Shown one piece after another: positions 51,242 to 63,450 of a stretch of 64,000 bases of DNA. A program made the translations under genes and the position numbers. The notes below the pieces were generated by a model that saw only the letters and a list, made by a program, of their open reading frames with translations, did no database searches and was not told where the DNA came from. This stretch comes from Tillus elongatus. Taxonomy: Eukaryota; Arthropoda; Insecta; Coleoptera; Cleridae. Within the stretch, counting starts at the first letter, position 1. Each line of letters begins with the position of its first letter. Location: contig OZ023267.1 in NCBI GenBank assembly GCA_964006375.1, positions 37,583,766 through 37,647,765 on the forward strand, given 5' to 3'.

Positions 51242-51357
51242 TGTAATGGTTACTTCCCCTGTCTGATAACCGCAGAGACGCGGATTCACATCTCACAGTT
51301 GACTGAATTTCTCTTTTAACTTTTTTTACTCTTTTTTTACTTTTTCGTCTTTTATTT
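51242..51357 (+). other. tRNA-like sequence, uncertain
   Basis: GTGTAATGGTTACTTCCC resembles a tRNA D-arm/A-box, and GCGGATTCACATC could be a worn B-box 45 bp on. T-rich sequence follows. It may be a second SINE head or a tRNA fragment. Confidence 0.3.
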
Positions 51358-51737
51358 AACGTTATCTGATGGAACCTCGGTGGTTCCGGGGTAAGAACGT
51401 GTGCCTCTGAACCGAAGGGTACTGGGTTCGATCCCAGGGTACTCCTTTCACTTTTTCAGTACAAACTGTAACAATAACATCAACCGAGGTTCTGGCATTT
51501 GAGCAAGTTGAATGTCTGCACGTTCCGCCCTTCGGAGGGGGCGTAAAGCCGTCGGTCCCGTGTCCATGCGATGTTGGGCACGTTAAACATCCCTACCCTC
51601 CTTACAGAAAGGCAGTGGTTCGGCAAAATTTCCGGAATTGTGAGGTAAAACTGCTTCCTGGCGTCGGTGATTGGCCATAGTCGCGGAAATAGGCCGACGT
51701 TAAAAGAAACAAAACAAAACAAAAAACGTTATCTGAT
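51358..51737 (+). mobile_element. tRNA-derived SINE with 13-bp target duplication
   Basis: The 13-bp direct repeat AACGTTATCTGAT flanks the element at 51358-51370 and 51725-51737. The 354-bp body starts GGAACCTCGGTGGTTCCGGG. It carries a tRNA T-arm with a perfect stem and B-box (CTGGGTTCGATCCCAG, about 51420-51435). A unique body follows (CTTCGGAGGGGGCGTAAAG, GGCGTCGGTGATTGGCC). It ends in an A-rich tail (GAAACAAAACAAAACAAAA). Transcription by RNA polymerase III and mobilisation by a LINE are known for SINEs. The partner LINE is not identified here. Confidence 0.85.
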
Positions 51738-52560
51738 CAGATTGTGTAACTCCACTATATTTTTTATGTAAGTCGCTTGAATAAGTTCGTCAGCTAGGAA
51801 CATCGAACCAGTTTTTCTGGGAAAATTTTAGGTTTTCCTTCGGAAAATTTTTGTATCTCCGAAAATAACAGAGTTATGACAACCAAATTTAACATATACG
51901 TTTCTATTATCAGACTTACCTTACACATCAAAATTCAGATATCTAAGTTAAAAGAGAAAAAGTTATAGGCATTTAAAGAAAAAAAGTTTGGGTGCCACTG
52001 GTGTTCAGAGGAAAGCACAAGAACAAAATATTTTGTGTGATTAACAAAACCAATTGAATATTACATGCAACGGTTAAGCTTCCTTGACGCGTAAAGGTCA
52101 AGAAGTAGCAGAAAAAATATTTCGAACATTTTATAATTTTTCTTCTTGAAACGTCAAAGTCGCGATTTAAAACGACAAAATTTGCAATTTTTAGACAACG
52201 AATTTGAAGCAAATACGGATTATGGCGAAAAAATGTCATAATAAGTGTGTTTCACAAGGCCTTAAGTTTCAGCTTCAACCATCACTGTCCTTCATTTTAC
52301 TAAAATATTTTCGGAAAATCCATTTCAATAGACCCTCTTTCTGATGCTTCGGTAGTAGTTTCCGCTATAGAGGTTATGGTTTAATAGTCTGTATTTTAGC
52401 AAATTCTCGTAGAAAAAATTCGTTATCAAGAAGACCGCGACTTTAAATTTTAAGAAGATTTCTTCAAATGAGCGCGAACTAGAACCCCTAAAACCCATTG
52501 GGGTCAGTTTCAGTTTTTGCCTGTTTACACATATACAGGATGACACATTTCTACGGTAAA
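51738..52560 (+). repeat. L element without a TA tract
   Basis: L body (GTAAGTCGCTTGAATAAGTT, AATAACAGAGTTATGACAACC, CAATAGACCCTCTTTCTGAT) is followed by L 5' sequence (CATTGGGGTCAGTTTCAG). In place of the usual (TA)n there is only GTTTACACATATACAGG. Confidence 0.6.
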
Positions 52561-53460
52561 GTATATCCGTTATTATACACGATATGAGGAAAAAGTATAT
52601 ACGTTAATTATAGGGTGTCTCGAGCTGTATCTTATAAACCTATTTTGACAATTACAGGCTGATCCATAAGTCATTGGTGATACACGCTTTATGTTTTTAA
52701 TAGAACACCCCTTATGTTATTGCATTTTTGTGTTTTCTATCAAATTATAATGCATGTTTGTAAGGAAAAAAATTGACATGGTTCATCGTTTTTGAGTTAT
52801 TTAAATTGTTTTGCAACTTTTCACGTTCTTGGCACATATTTTAAACACATCAGAAATAGTGATATGGCATTTTTATCAATACATAGCGGAGCCCCATGGA
52901 AATCACGCAGAGTTTTTCTTTGTACTGCTCGTCGAGCTGCCGTATACAGCCACTCTCAACTAGTGGCTGAATTTGAGATGTTTTCGCAGAAATGTTTTTA
53001 GTGTTTCCGTAGAAATCATTGTTTGTAAGATTTTTGTGAAATGTTTAAATGTGTAGTAAGTTATTGTAAAAAAAGTTGTCAAGTTTTTGTGAAAAATAAA
53101 CATTATTGAGGGCAATTTATGTAAAAGAAGTTATCATAAATTTATTTAATTCATTTTTATTAGCGAATTTTTTTGTACAAAATGGTCTTTTAATAGCAAT
53201 TTTTCTTATAAATGATTTTAATGAATTTTCTTTGAAGAAACATTTGCCAATTTTTGTAAGAAAAATTATTCAATTGATGGAACATTATTCAATGAAATTA
53301 GTCGAAAATTAGGTTTTAATGGATTTTCGTGCAAACAAATTATTTTATTTTCAATTTTAATTACAGATTAGGCATAAAATTTGAATTTTATGTATGCTTT
53401 TAGCAGAATCTTGTGTAAAAAAATATTTAGCCAAATTTGATGCCTCCTTTCACTTTAAAA
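52561..53460. other. Non-coding DNA with a P module
   Basis: A P module (CAGGCTGATCCATAAGTCAT, near 52656) resembles a worn mariner terminus (CAGGGTGGCCCATAAGT). The rest is AT-rich. A 69-codon frame at 52792-53001 has no recognisable motif. Confidence 0.35.
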
Positions 53461-53741
53461 TTCTGGACGCAGCAAGTGCGTTATGGTGTGAATTTAAAAA
53501 AAAAGTTATTAATAGCAAATGCGATCAAGCATCAATCTGATTACCGGTGCCTATGTAGTAGAAACAATGTACTATGTTTGATCAAAATTACTTATTGTTT
53601 GAAAATGTACCAAAATTTTCCGAAAATAAACTTAAATGTTGGCTTTCTACCCAACAAACCTTACGTTAATAGCAAATTGAGTTATTGAAATTTGAAGGAT
53701 TTAATGAAAATTCGCTACCAAAACGCACTTACTGCGTCCAG
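53461..53741. mobile_element. S element, complete copy
   Basis: The termini are CTGGACGCAGCAAGTGCGTT and AAAACGCACTTACTGCGTCC, about 281 bp in all. The interior matches the 46.2-kb copy closely. Confidence 0.75.
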
Positions 53742-54385
53742 AGTTTTTTTTTTTCTTACAAACATGCATAATATTTCGATAAATTATGTAAAAATGCATT
53801 AACGAATTTTTTCTACGAAAATTAGCTAAAAATTATAGACCGTTAATACATAAACTTAACTAAACCTACAGCAAAAGCATCAACTTAACTAAACCGACAG
53901 CCAAAGCATCAGAGAAAGGGTCTATTTGCATTGAATTTTCTGTAAATATTTTTGTAAAATGAAGGACAATGACGGTTGAAGCTTAAACTTCAGGGTTTGC
54001 AGAACACTCTTCTTGCAACATTTTCTTTTCACAATCCGTATTTGTTTCATGTTCTTTGCCTAAACATTGCCAATTTTGACGTTTCAAATCGCGACTTTGG
54101 CGTTTTGAGGAAAACTCCAAATTTTTTTTCTTTAACTGCCTGTAAACCTAGATACTTAAATTTTGGTACTTGGTTCACACTATATAAGATAAACACGCGA
54201 CCAAATTTGGTTGCCCTACTTTGTTATTTTCGGAGATATAAATTTTTTTAGAAAGAAAATACACAATTTTTCGGGAAAACCTGGTAATATTTTCCTGGAT
54301 AACGAACTTATCCAAATCACTTACAAAAGGAAGGTACTCACCAAATTTGATCAAGATCGGTCCATTATTTGTTGAGTTATCGGTA

Positions 54386-54481
<96 letters not shown>

Positions 54482-54540
54482 ACGGATGTCCTTAAAATAT
54501 TTTTATGAAAATTTATTATCACGCACTTGCTGCGTCCAAA
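53742..54540 (-). repeat. L element, reverse, TA tract 54390-54478, ending in an S half
   Basis: GCATCAGAGAAAGGGTCTAT (53907), GACCAAATTTGGTTGCCC (54199), GTTGAGTTATCGGTACGATA, then ~89 bp of (TA)n. After it only an S-type end remains (ATCACGCACTTGCTGCGTCC, about 54519-54538). Confidence 0.75.
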
Positions 54541-55602
<1,062 letters not shown>

Positions 55603-55605
<3 letters not shown>

Positions 55606-55908
55606 GACGCAGCAAGTGCGTTACAGTAGCGAATTTTCATTAAATGCTTCAAATTTTGAATAAATTTGCTATTAACCTATAAGGTTGGCCAGAAAACCAG
55701 TTTTTTCGGGAACAATTTAAGTTTACTTTAGGAAATTGTTGTACATTTTCAAACAAAAAAGTTATTTTGATGAAACATGGCACATTGTTTCTAATATATA
55801 GATTATACTGGTAACCAAATTTGGTGCCTGCTTTCTTAAAAAACATATTTGCTATTAAAAACATTTTAATGAAAATTCACTACCATAACGCACTTGCTGC
55901 GTCCAGAA
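55603..55908. mobile_element. S element, complete copy
   Basis: The termini are GGACGCAGCAAGTGCGTTAC and CATAACGCACTTGCTGCGTC, ~306 bp. The interior is in the opposite orientation to the copies at 46.2 and 53.5 kb. Confidence 0.75.
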
Positions 55909-56408
55909 TTTTTTAGTTTTATCAAACATGAATAAAAATATTATGCTTTGCATCCCCCACTTTAAAGATACTCCCTTTAAAACGTAACAGTTATTTGTGA
56001 AAACGTGATCATACTTACTTTAAATTAAATACAAAACGGTAGTTCAGTAGTTGTGTAACGTTATACCAGTTTATTTGTGGCGTATTGGATAACACAGTAA
56101 ACACGTACTCTTTTGATCATGATTAAAACATCTTTGTTACTGATCTGATGTACTAAAATTTCCAAAACAAGTAGTTTCCTATCCTCTTATTACCTCATAA
56201 ATTATTATGCTTTATTGTCTCGGCATGTAATTATTATTTGCAACCAGCACTATACAATTCAGTTGATGTCTGTATTAATTGTTGTTTAAGTCAAACAGGA
56301 AGTGAAGATCACGTGTACACTAAAGGTTAAGGTCAATTTGGTAATTTTGATTAAGTGTGTTACTGTATTTTAGACAAATTTGGATCGGGGATGTTTATAA
56401 GGTCATAT
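55909..56408. other. AT-rich non-coding DNA
   Basis: Nothing recognised. Confidence 0.3.
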
Positions 56409-56500
56409 ACAGTGAAAGCTATCATAAGCGGACGCTCACGGGACCAGCTATTTTGTCCGTTTATGGGAGATGTCCGCTTATAGTAATTTATGTAGGTACA
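56409..56500. mobile_element. Solo terminus resembling pogo/Tigger-type elements
   Basis: ACAGTGAAAGCTATCATAAG, then CGGACGCTCACGGGACCAGC, and TGTCCGCTTATAG. The pattern CAGTGRAMSCT followed by paired ATAAGCGGAC / GTCCGCTTAT resembles ends of pogo/Tigger-like elements known to me. No partner end or transposase is seen. Confidence 0.4.
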
Positions 56501-57419
56501 ATCATAAATTTGAGTCGCAACGTGTTTAATATTATTTGGAAGGTTATTAGGAAATTTTATTTTGAATATTAACACAAATGTATTGTAGATTTGTGTAAGG
56601 AATGTATTTTCTCACCCTGCTCATAAGGCTATTTTATTATGAAAATTCTCTGTAGGTATTAAATAGACACGGCAATATGTAAACAAGTTTCACGTAAAGT
56701 TTTACATGTGGTCACATTAAAACTAAAGTGTTAGTTGAGCCAGACGCGCTTAAAAATTGTTTACGAAACGAAACACATGCTGTGGGGTTGCAATGTAGTT
56801 CAGATAGCGTCTTAATACTATATCTCTTAGATTCAAGGGCCTCACACCGTCTTTATCTGTAAACTTGAGGACTAGTTTGAAGTAAAGCATACCTCCACAT
56901 TTGTATGTGAACCATGACCCGAGTTGCATTAAAATATGCTCGATATTAGTGAAATTTACAGTGCACGTTATATATACATTTATTTAGGTGAGTGAATGCT
57001 CATTGGACATGTCTCGTTGTTTGTTTATTTTACCTGTTCTTATTTGTTTGAGTTATACATTGAGGAGCAATTTCAATAGGTATATGATTCAGGGTGGTTT
57101 TAGCAAATTTATTTTAATAACTAGTTTATATGAAAATAAACTGTAGCTAGAGTTCAAAGTCAGTTTATTATTTATACGAAGATAAGCTATAAATTGAGAA
57201 GAAATTATCTTATTCAAATAAAGGGGCTTTATGAAGTAATTTGATAATTAGCTAAGCTGGAATTGAGTTTGTTATTTATACGAGGTTAGGCCAATATTAA
57301 TAAGTTAATAAATTGTTGAGTATGTCAGTTTGCAGTAAGCAAATAAAGTAAAGTCTGTTTGTAAGTAAAGTGATGATAGTTTGAAAGGTGTGCGGGACAC
57401 TTTCGCTGTTTGTTCACCC
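56501..57419. other. AT-rich non-coding DNA
   Basis: Nothing recognised, apart from short repeated phrases such as TTATTTATACGA near 57165 and 57273. Confidence 0.3.
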
Positions 57420-58390
57420 AGTAGGGTATCATGCTGGTGGGCGTTGGGCTTAGACCCAGGTTACGTAACAGCACCACGGTTGTTGCATTGATAGCCGAAA
57501 TGGTAGCTAGACTGAGGTCGTTTCCTCATTGCACAGTCAGGACCAGTGTAGGCGTTGTATTTGCCGAAATGGTAGCTAGGCTGAGGTCGTTGCCTCATTG
57601 CACAGCCAGGACCAGTGTAGGCGTGGATATTGGAGAGGGATATAGCGTAGCTTCAAGTTGTGTCCATTGCAGTTCTCAGTATTCACGGAGGCAACTCAGT
57701 GGTTGCGTTTGAGAGCCGATCTGGTGGCTAGACCGAGGCATCGTTGTCTTATTGCACAGTCAGGACCAGTGTAGGAGTGGATATTGGGGAGGGGCACATT
57801 GTTTGGCCGGGCCCTTTGTGCCCATTGCACCTCTCAGTATTTGACTCTGGCTGTAGGCGAGCACTCTAGGTGAGGCAATTGCTGCCTCATTGCACTCCTG
57901 GAAGCCGGCGCGGACCCAGTGTCGGGGACAGCACCCAACTAAACACACAGGTTGAACTATTGTCTTATTATTATCTTAGTAACTATTGTCTAAATATTAT
58001 CTGAGTAACTATTGTTTAGATTACTGTCTGACTGACTATTGTTTAGATATTGTCTGAGATACTATTATATGAGTAAATACTGTTTAAGTAATTATGGTCT
58101 GAGTAATTATTGTTTGAGAAGCTATGATTTGAGCACTTAGAGACATTGTTGAGAAGCAGTTCTGAGGCACTGATGTGCGTTGTTAAGAGTTTATAATGTT
58201 GCTCAGTGGAGCATTGAGTAGGAACTGCTGTTTATGTTGAAGTTGCTCAGTGGAGCGTTATGGTCCAAACTGCTCTTAAAGTTAGCTTGCTCAAAGGGGC
58301 TTGAGTATAAATAGTCATTGATGTTGAGTCGCTCAGTGGAGCGTGTAATTGGTAATTGATTAATGAACTAATAATTGAATGCCCCTCGTA
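57420..58390. repeat. GC-richer block with imperfect direct repeats and a TATA-like site
   Basis: A ~75-bp unit (GCCGAAATGGTAGCTAG, CCTCATTGCACAGCCAGG, ACCAGTGTAGGCGT) occurs at about 57490 and 57563 and, diverged, near 57710. From 57960 to 58130 there is an imperfect ~25-bp repeat (GAGTAACTATTGTTTAGAT), then TGCTCAGTGGAGC three times. GAGTATAAATAGTC at about 58311 looks like a TATA box. It could be the LTR or 5' leader of an unseen retroelement. No ORF was found. Confidence 0.4.
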
Positions 58391-58857
58391 TATATGTTAG
58401 GTAGTGCTTTAGATAGGCAACGGTGTGTTCAGGTATATTTTTAATTACAGGTTAGTGATGTTGTTACTGGACACATTTGGCACCCGCTCGCCCGACTCAT
58501 TACGCCCGTACATTAAGACTTCGCCATCATTCTGACAAGTAATAAACCTTTTGCCTTTTGCATGATTACTCTTAAGTAGATAACACAACTGCTAAGTAAT
58601 ATATCGACTGGTGATTGATTGTTGAGCTATGTAATTATATTATGTGACCGTTAGTCGATTGTTATTATTATAATAGGTTACTTATATTGTTTACTAAGAG
58701 GGTTGTAACCTTGTGTCATCGAAGGGTTGCGTTCACTATTATTCAATATATATATATATATATATATATGAAAAAAAAACGTCACCCTTACATTTGTAAT
58801 AAAATAAATTAAAACCATATGTATCTCTTAAAAAACATACTTAAGTACATGCATACA
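58391..58857. other. Non-coding DNA with a short TA tract (58744-58769)
   Basis: Contains TTTGGCACCCGCTCGCCCG near 58478, GTAATAAACC (possible poly(A) signal) near 58540 and a 26-bp (TA)n. No gene. Confidence 0.3.
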
Positions 58858-60759
58858 TTTCAACAACACACCACGAGGGCTTACAGCCCAAATACTATCT
58901 TACCGTGGGTGCCGATAAAGAGGAAAGAGGCAACTTGTTAATTCTGGACTTGAAGGTTCGAAGGAAAAGGATAAACATGTGCCGGCAAGGAATTCCACAA
59001 CTTGGAAGTCCTCGAGACAAGAGAGCGGGCATAACAATGTTCTATGTCTGGTGACATGGACAGTAAAAGGGTGCATTCGCTCTGTTTCCATGGTAGATCT
59101 GTTGTGGGCAGCAGGTGGAGGAATTATAGAAAAAAGCTCCTCTGAGCAGTGCCCGTGCAGATATCTATAAAATAGAGAGAGGATGGCAGCCTTTGTGTCA
59201 GGGTATGGTCACTGATGAAACGTATAGCTCTCTTCTGAATGGAGTCCAGGATAGTGAGTGTAGAAGCGACAGCCGCACCCCAGATGTGGGAGCAGTATTC
59301 GATGTTTGGCCTTATTTGTGAAGTATATAAGGTATAGAGATTAGCTGGTGAAAAGTATTTGCGAGCCCAGAAGAGAAAACCTAATTTCCTAGCAGCCGCT
59401 TCTGCAATTGATGTGACATGTTGGTGCCAATTGAGATTTAGATCCACAAAAATGCCAACAAGTGAATAGGGCTCATTACTTTGAATAACTTGGTTGTTCA
59501 TTGTGATAGGTCTAGGGCTGGTGTATCTCTTATGAGATAGAAAGCAAGACTGAGATTTGGTGGAGTTGAATTGTACTAGATTTATATTTCCCCAGTCTAA
59601 TATTTTGTGGAGATCCACAGAGACAGAACCCTCCATGAGTCTGCGATCCTCATCTAATTGGGCTAAAGAGACAGACTTAGAATATTGCATATTTGAATGG
59701 AGGATGCTGTCGCCGCGTAACTGTGAACTGGATTGGATGTGCTAGAGAGGAGGTCATTGATGTGGAGAAGAAACAAAGTAGGGGCTAAAGCTGAACCTTG
59801 AGGGGACTCCTGCATTAATTGGATACAGTTTAGAGGAATGGCCATATACGACAACAGAAATGCTCCGGTTGGAGAGGAAATTTGCTGTCCAGGTACAGAG
59901 GTTTGGTGGTAGCCCATAGGCCGCAAGTTTATTTAGCAGCGCTGCGTGCCAGACCTGGTAGAATGCTTTGGATATGTCTAGAGCGACAATCTGGGATTCA
60001 CCGTGTGGTTCCATAGACTTGTTGCAAGAATGGGTGACAAAGGAAAGGAGATCGGCAGTTGATCTGCGGTGACGGAATCCATACTGCGTGTCGTATATTA
60101 TACTGTGCTTTTCAAGAAATTTTAGTAAATAGGTGTTTATATACTTTTCCATCACTTTATGGACGACTGAAATAAGAGAAATAGGCATGTAGTTGCTAGG
60201 ACGCACTTTGGATCCTTTCTCGGGGACGGGCTGTACTCGAGCAGTTTTCCAGTTACTAGGGAATATGCCTCTATTATAATATGTCTGAAACAGACGAGTC
60301 AGGACAGGAGCAAGTACTGGTGCACATTTTTTGTGAATAATTGCTGGGATCTTGTCAAGGCCAGAGGCTTTCCTGGTATTAAGAGAAGAGAGCATCTTTT
60401 GTGCCTTGATAGTTTTGAAAATGATATCCGTCATTTTATGTGCGACATTGGTGACTGTTGGTGGTTGAACATTTGGAGGTGGGTTGAGAGTAGAATTGCC
60501 GGCGAACAATGAGGAAAAAAGTTCAGCCTTGCCCAGGGCGGTAGAAACAATTTCATCCCCTGAAACAAGAGGTGGGAACGTGCTCTTGCAGAAATTATTT
60601 CCAATATATTTAGCAAGAGCCCAGAAGGGTTTGCTGCCGTTGGAGCTTGAGAGGACTTTGTTGTTGATGTGGTTATTAAATGTTTTTTTTTGCCTGAGAA
60701 AGAAGGCGGACATAGCGGTTTCTTCGGTCGTTAAATGCTTGACCGTTTTCTTGACTGGG
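58858..60759 (-). pseudogene. Non-LTR retrotransposon copy C, 5'-truncated
   Basis: Same family as copy A, starting at the region homologous to about 5663 of copy A. The RT is open from 60713 to a frameshift near 59805, where an extra base turns GVPQGS into GVPSRF. A one-base loss near 59711 restores the frame but destroys the SYADDS box. Frame 59690-59124 then continues through the thumb region. A ~28-bp deletion near 59181 shifts it again. The 3' end is TGTGTTGTTGAAATG. Confidence 0.9.
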
Positions 60760-60854
60760 AAAAAAATTATATGAGTCGTTGTCGTTTAGAGGGTTCATGC
60801 ACAGGTTCGGGCTGTTCCATCGTCAGCCTCGGGGCTTGCTCATCTGGAAAATTT
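60760..60854. other. Short junction
   Basis: Less AT-rich bases (GTCAGCCTCGGGGCTTGC) between copy C and a G repeat. Nothing recognised. Confidence 0.3.
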
Positions 60855-61330
60855 GTTTATTAGAAAACTTTCAATTCCATCAAACATCTGGTATTCTGTG
60901 CTGATATTAAATTAGGGGTTGAATATGTGGTGGTGGGATCTACCAGAAATTTCGAAATTTTTCTTTTGTTAAAACGGCGTAAATTCTCAAAACATATAGA
61001 AAACTTGATTCTGGAACGAATTATTTTTTTTGGCAGTATGTCGGTTGGTTGGTCTGTCGGCCTGTAGACAAGTTTGTTAGTAGGCGCAATAATTTTCGAA
61101 CTAATTGGGAAATTATCTTCAAATTTGGTATCCAGTTAGCACCCGACAAGGACACGCTTCTAGTTCTTTTTTGGTAAAATCGCTTTAGTGGGTGATGGAT
61201 AAATGAGGGGTGATTTGGTAAAAATTGCCTTTTTTTTTGTTAAAACTCAAGTAATATAATGTTTCAGAAGTTTATGAGTACAGGAATACAAATATTTTCT
61301 TTATGGTCAAGTCGTGGATCCTGAATTCAT
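60855..61330 (-). repeat. G-family element, reverse orientation
   Basis: The reverse complement matches 49575-50060 closely: TGGGTGATGGATAAATGAGG, TTCAAATTTGGTATCCAG and AAAACTTGATTCTGGAACGA. The GACAGAC run is short here (TCGGTTGGTTGGTCTGTCGG). Confidence 0.7.
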
Positions 61331-62548
61331 TTCACGAGAATGTCTTTCTGCGGAGAATAGATTATTACAGCTATGTGAAAGTTATGTTTCAATTTTCAGC
61401 ACTATTTTAAGTTATCGGTCTGATACACACAAAGTAGTTCGTGACATCTCTATAGTAAAATCTTTTAATGAAATTTCATTAAAAAGCAAACGCATTATTG
61501 CACTGCTATGATGCACATAAATATTAACTACTTTGTCTCAAAACTGATATAACCTGGTTACAAAATTTGCGCAACGTCTATTTGATAATGATACCTGATG
61601 TCCTTGACTTACAGACCTTACCGCCTATGGTGCATGCGTTTCTTGTTAATTATCCTCTTATTCAATCAAAAATACACTTAACCACGTCAAATTATTTGCG
61701 GTATACATTTTTAATAGTGTATTAATTTTACTGGTATTTTTGTTGTTTTTACAATAGGAATCACAAAATTTGACCCATAAACGGTGCTTAGAAAAGCTCT
61801 TAAATTTTTTAATTTAATATTGTGATAATAATACTCTTAATATGTAGTAAATGACAACCTATATTTCACTATTAAGCAATATAGCCAATTAATTGAGTCA
61901 AACTTTCAATGTAACATTATTTGATTGAGATTTTATGATTTTTCTGTATTATCTTAATTATTTTTTTCACTGGTCAGACATCAGTTTTCTTCCATGTCAA
62001 AAATCAGTTTTGTGTTAGTCTCTAAAAACCAAATGTAATTTTAAATTTAGTTTATACTTACAGAGCTGTGAAATATACTGATGCAAAATTTCTCAAATAT
62101 TTATTAGAAGATCTTTTTCTAGACTATCTCAAGTATAAAGATACAAATTACTTTTTGAGAGAAGTATCTTAAGACACTCAAGACTTTTGGAGATACTTTC
62201 TTAACAGACACTTTCCACACGTGAACACAAACTTTGTCTTCTGCCTATCAGAAACGTTGTCCGCACACGTTGAAAAGCCTGGCAAACTAACATAAATTAT
62301 GTGTTTGGTAATTGTAAATACTGTGTGTTTTATGAAAATAATAAAACATGAAGTCAAAAGTTGATTGTAACTGGCTGAGTTCACCAGGCGCCAACAGCTG
62401 AGTTTAAGCGATTTAAGCTGACTATCGAAATGTTCAGCGGTTGGAGAGTGAAGAATGCACTGTTCACTTCAAGCACTATTTTGTGACATTTGTATGTCAT
62501 TCCCTTTGATAAGTAGGCAACAGTTGTAGATTTAACAATTGGCGGTCT
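61331..62548. other. AT-rich non-coding DNA
   Basis: No gene or repeat recognised over about 1.2 kb. Confidence 0.3.
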
Positions 62549-63450
62549 TTTATTTATTTTTTATTTATTTCAACAACACACCACGAGGGCTTACAGCCTA
62601 AATACTATCGTACCGTGGGTGTCGACAACGAGGAGAGAGGCAACTTGTTAATACTGAGTTTGAAGGTTTGGAGGTTCGGGGAGAAGGAAAAACATGTGCC
62701 GGCAAGGAATTCTACAACTTGGAAGTCCTCGGGACAAAAGAGCGGGCATAACAAGATGTCTATGTCTGCTGACCTGGACAGTAAAAGGGTGCATTCGCTC
62801 TGTTCCCCTGGTAGATCTGTTGGGGGCAGCAGGTGGAGAAACTATGGAAGAAAGCTCTACTGAGCAGTGCCCATGCAGATATCTATAAAATAGAGAGAGG
62901 TCACCAACGGAATGGCAGCCTTTGGGTGAGGCAGGGTCATCGATGAGACGTATAGCTCTTTTCTGAATGGAGTCCAGGATAGCAAGTGTAGAAGCGGCAG
63001 CAGTACCCCAGATGTGGGAGCAGTATTCGACGTTTGGTCTTTTTGTGAAGTATATAAGGTATAGAGATTAGCTGGTGAAAAGTATTTGCGAGCCTGGAAG
63101 AGGAAACCTGATTTCTTAGCAGCCGCTTCTGCAATTGATGTGATATGTTGATGCCAATTGAGATTTCGATCCACACAAATGCCAACAAGTGAAAAGGACT
63201 CATTACTTTGAATAACTTGGTTGTTCACTGTGATGGGTCTAGGGCTGGTGTATCTCTTATGAGAAAGAAAGCAAGACTGTGATTTGGTGGCATTGAATTG
63301 TACAAGATTTCTACTTCCCCAGTCTAATATTTTTTGGAGATCCACGGAGACAGAACCCTCCATGAGTCTGCGATCCTCATCTAATTGGGCTAAAGAGACA
63401 GGCTTAGAATGTTGTATATTTGAGTGGAAGGTGCTGTCGTCCGCGTCTAT
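62549..63450 (-). pseudogene. Non-LTR retrotransposon copy D, 3' fragment
   Basis: It begins inside the YADD box (GCGGACGACAGC at about 63440) and runs to a TGAAATAAATAAA-type tail at 62549. The open part 63363-62857 covers the RT thumb (ILDWGSRNLVQFN, CVDRNLNWHQH). A small deletion near 62915 (~18 bp relative to copy A) and frameshifts follow. This is a severely truncated, dead copy. Confidence 0.88.

Noticed and set aside
51242..51357. Functional tRNA gene
   Set aside because: The arms do not fold into a full cloverleaf by eye and the B-box is degenerate.
52792..53001. 69-codon frame as a small gene
   Set aside because: No motif, no context, and length within chance expectation for this composition.
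58478..58500. TTTGGCACCCG as an LTR-retrotransposon primer-binding site
   Set aside because: It does not match a tRNA 3' end I can recall with confidence and no gag/pol follows.
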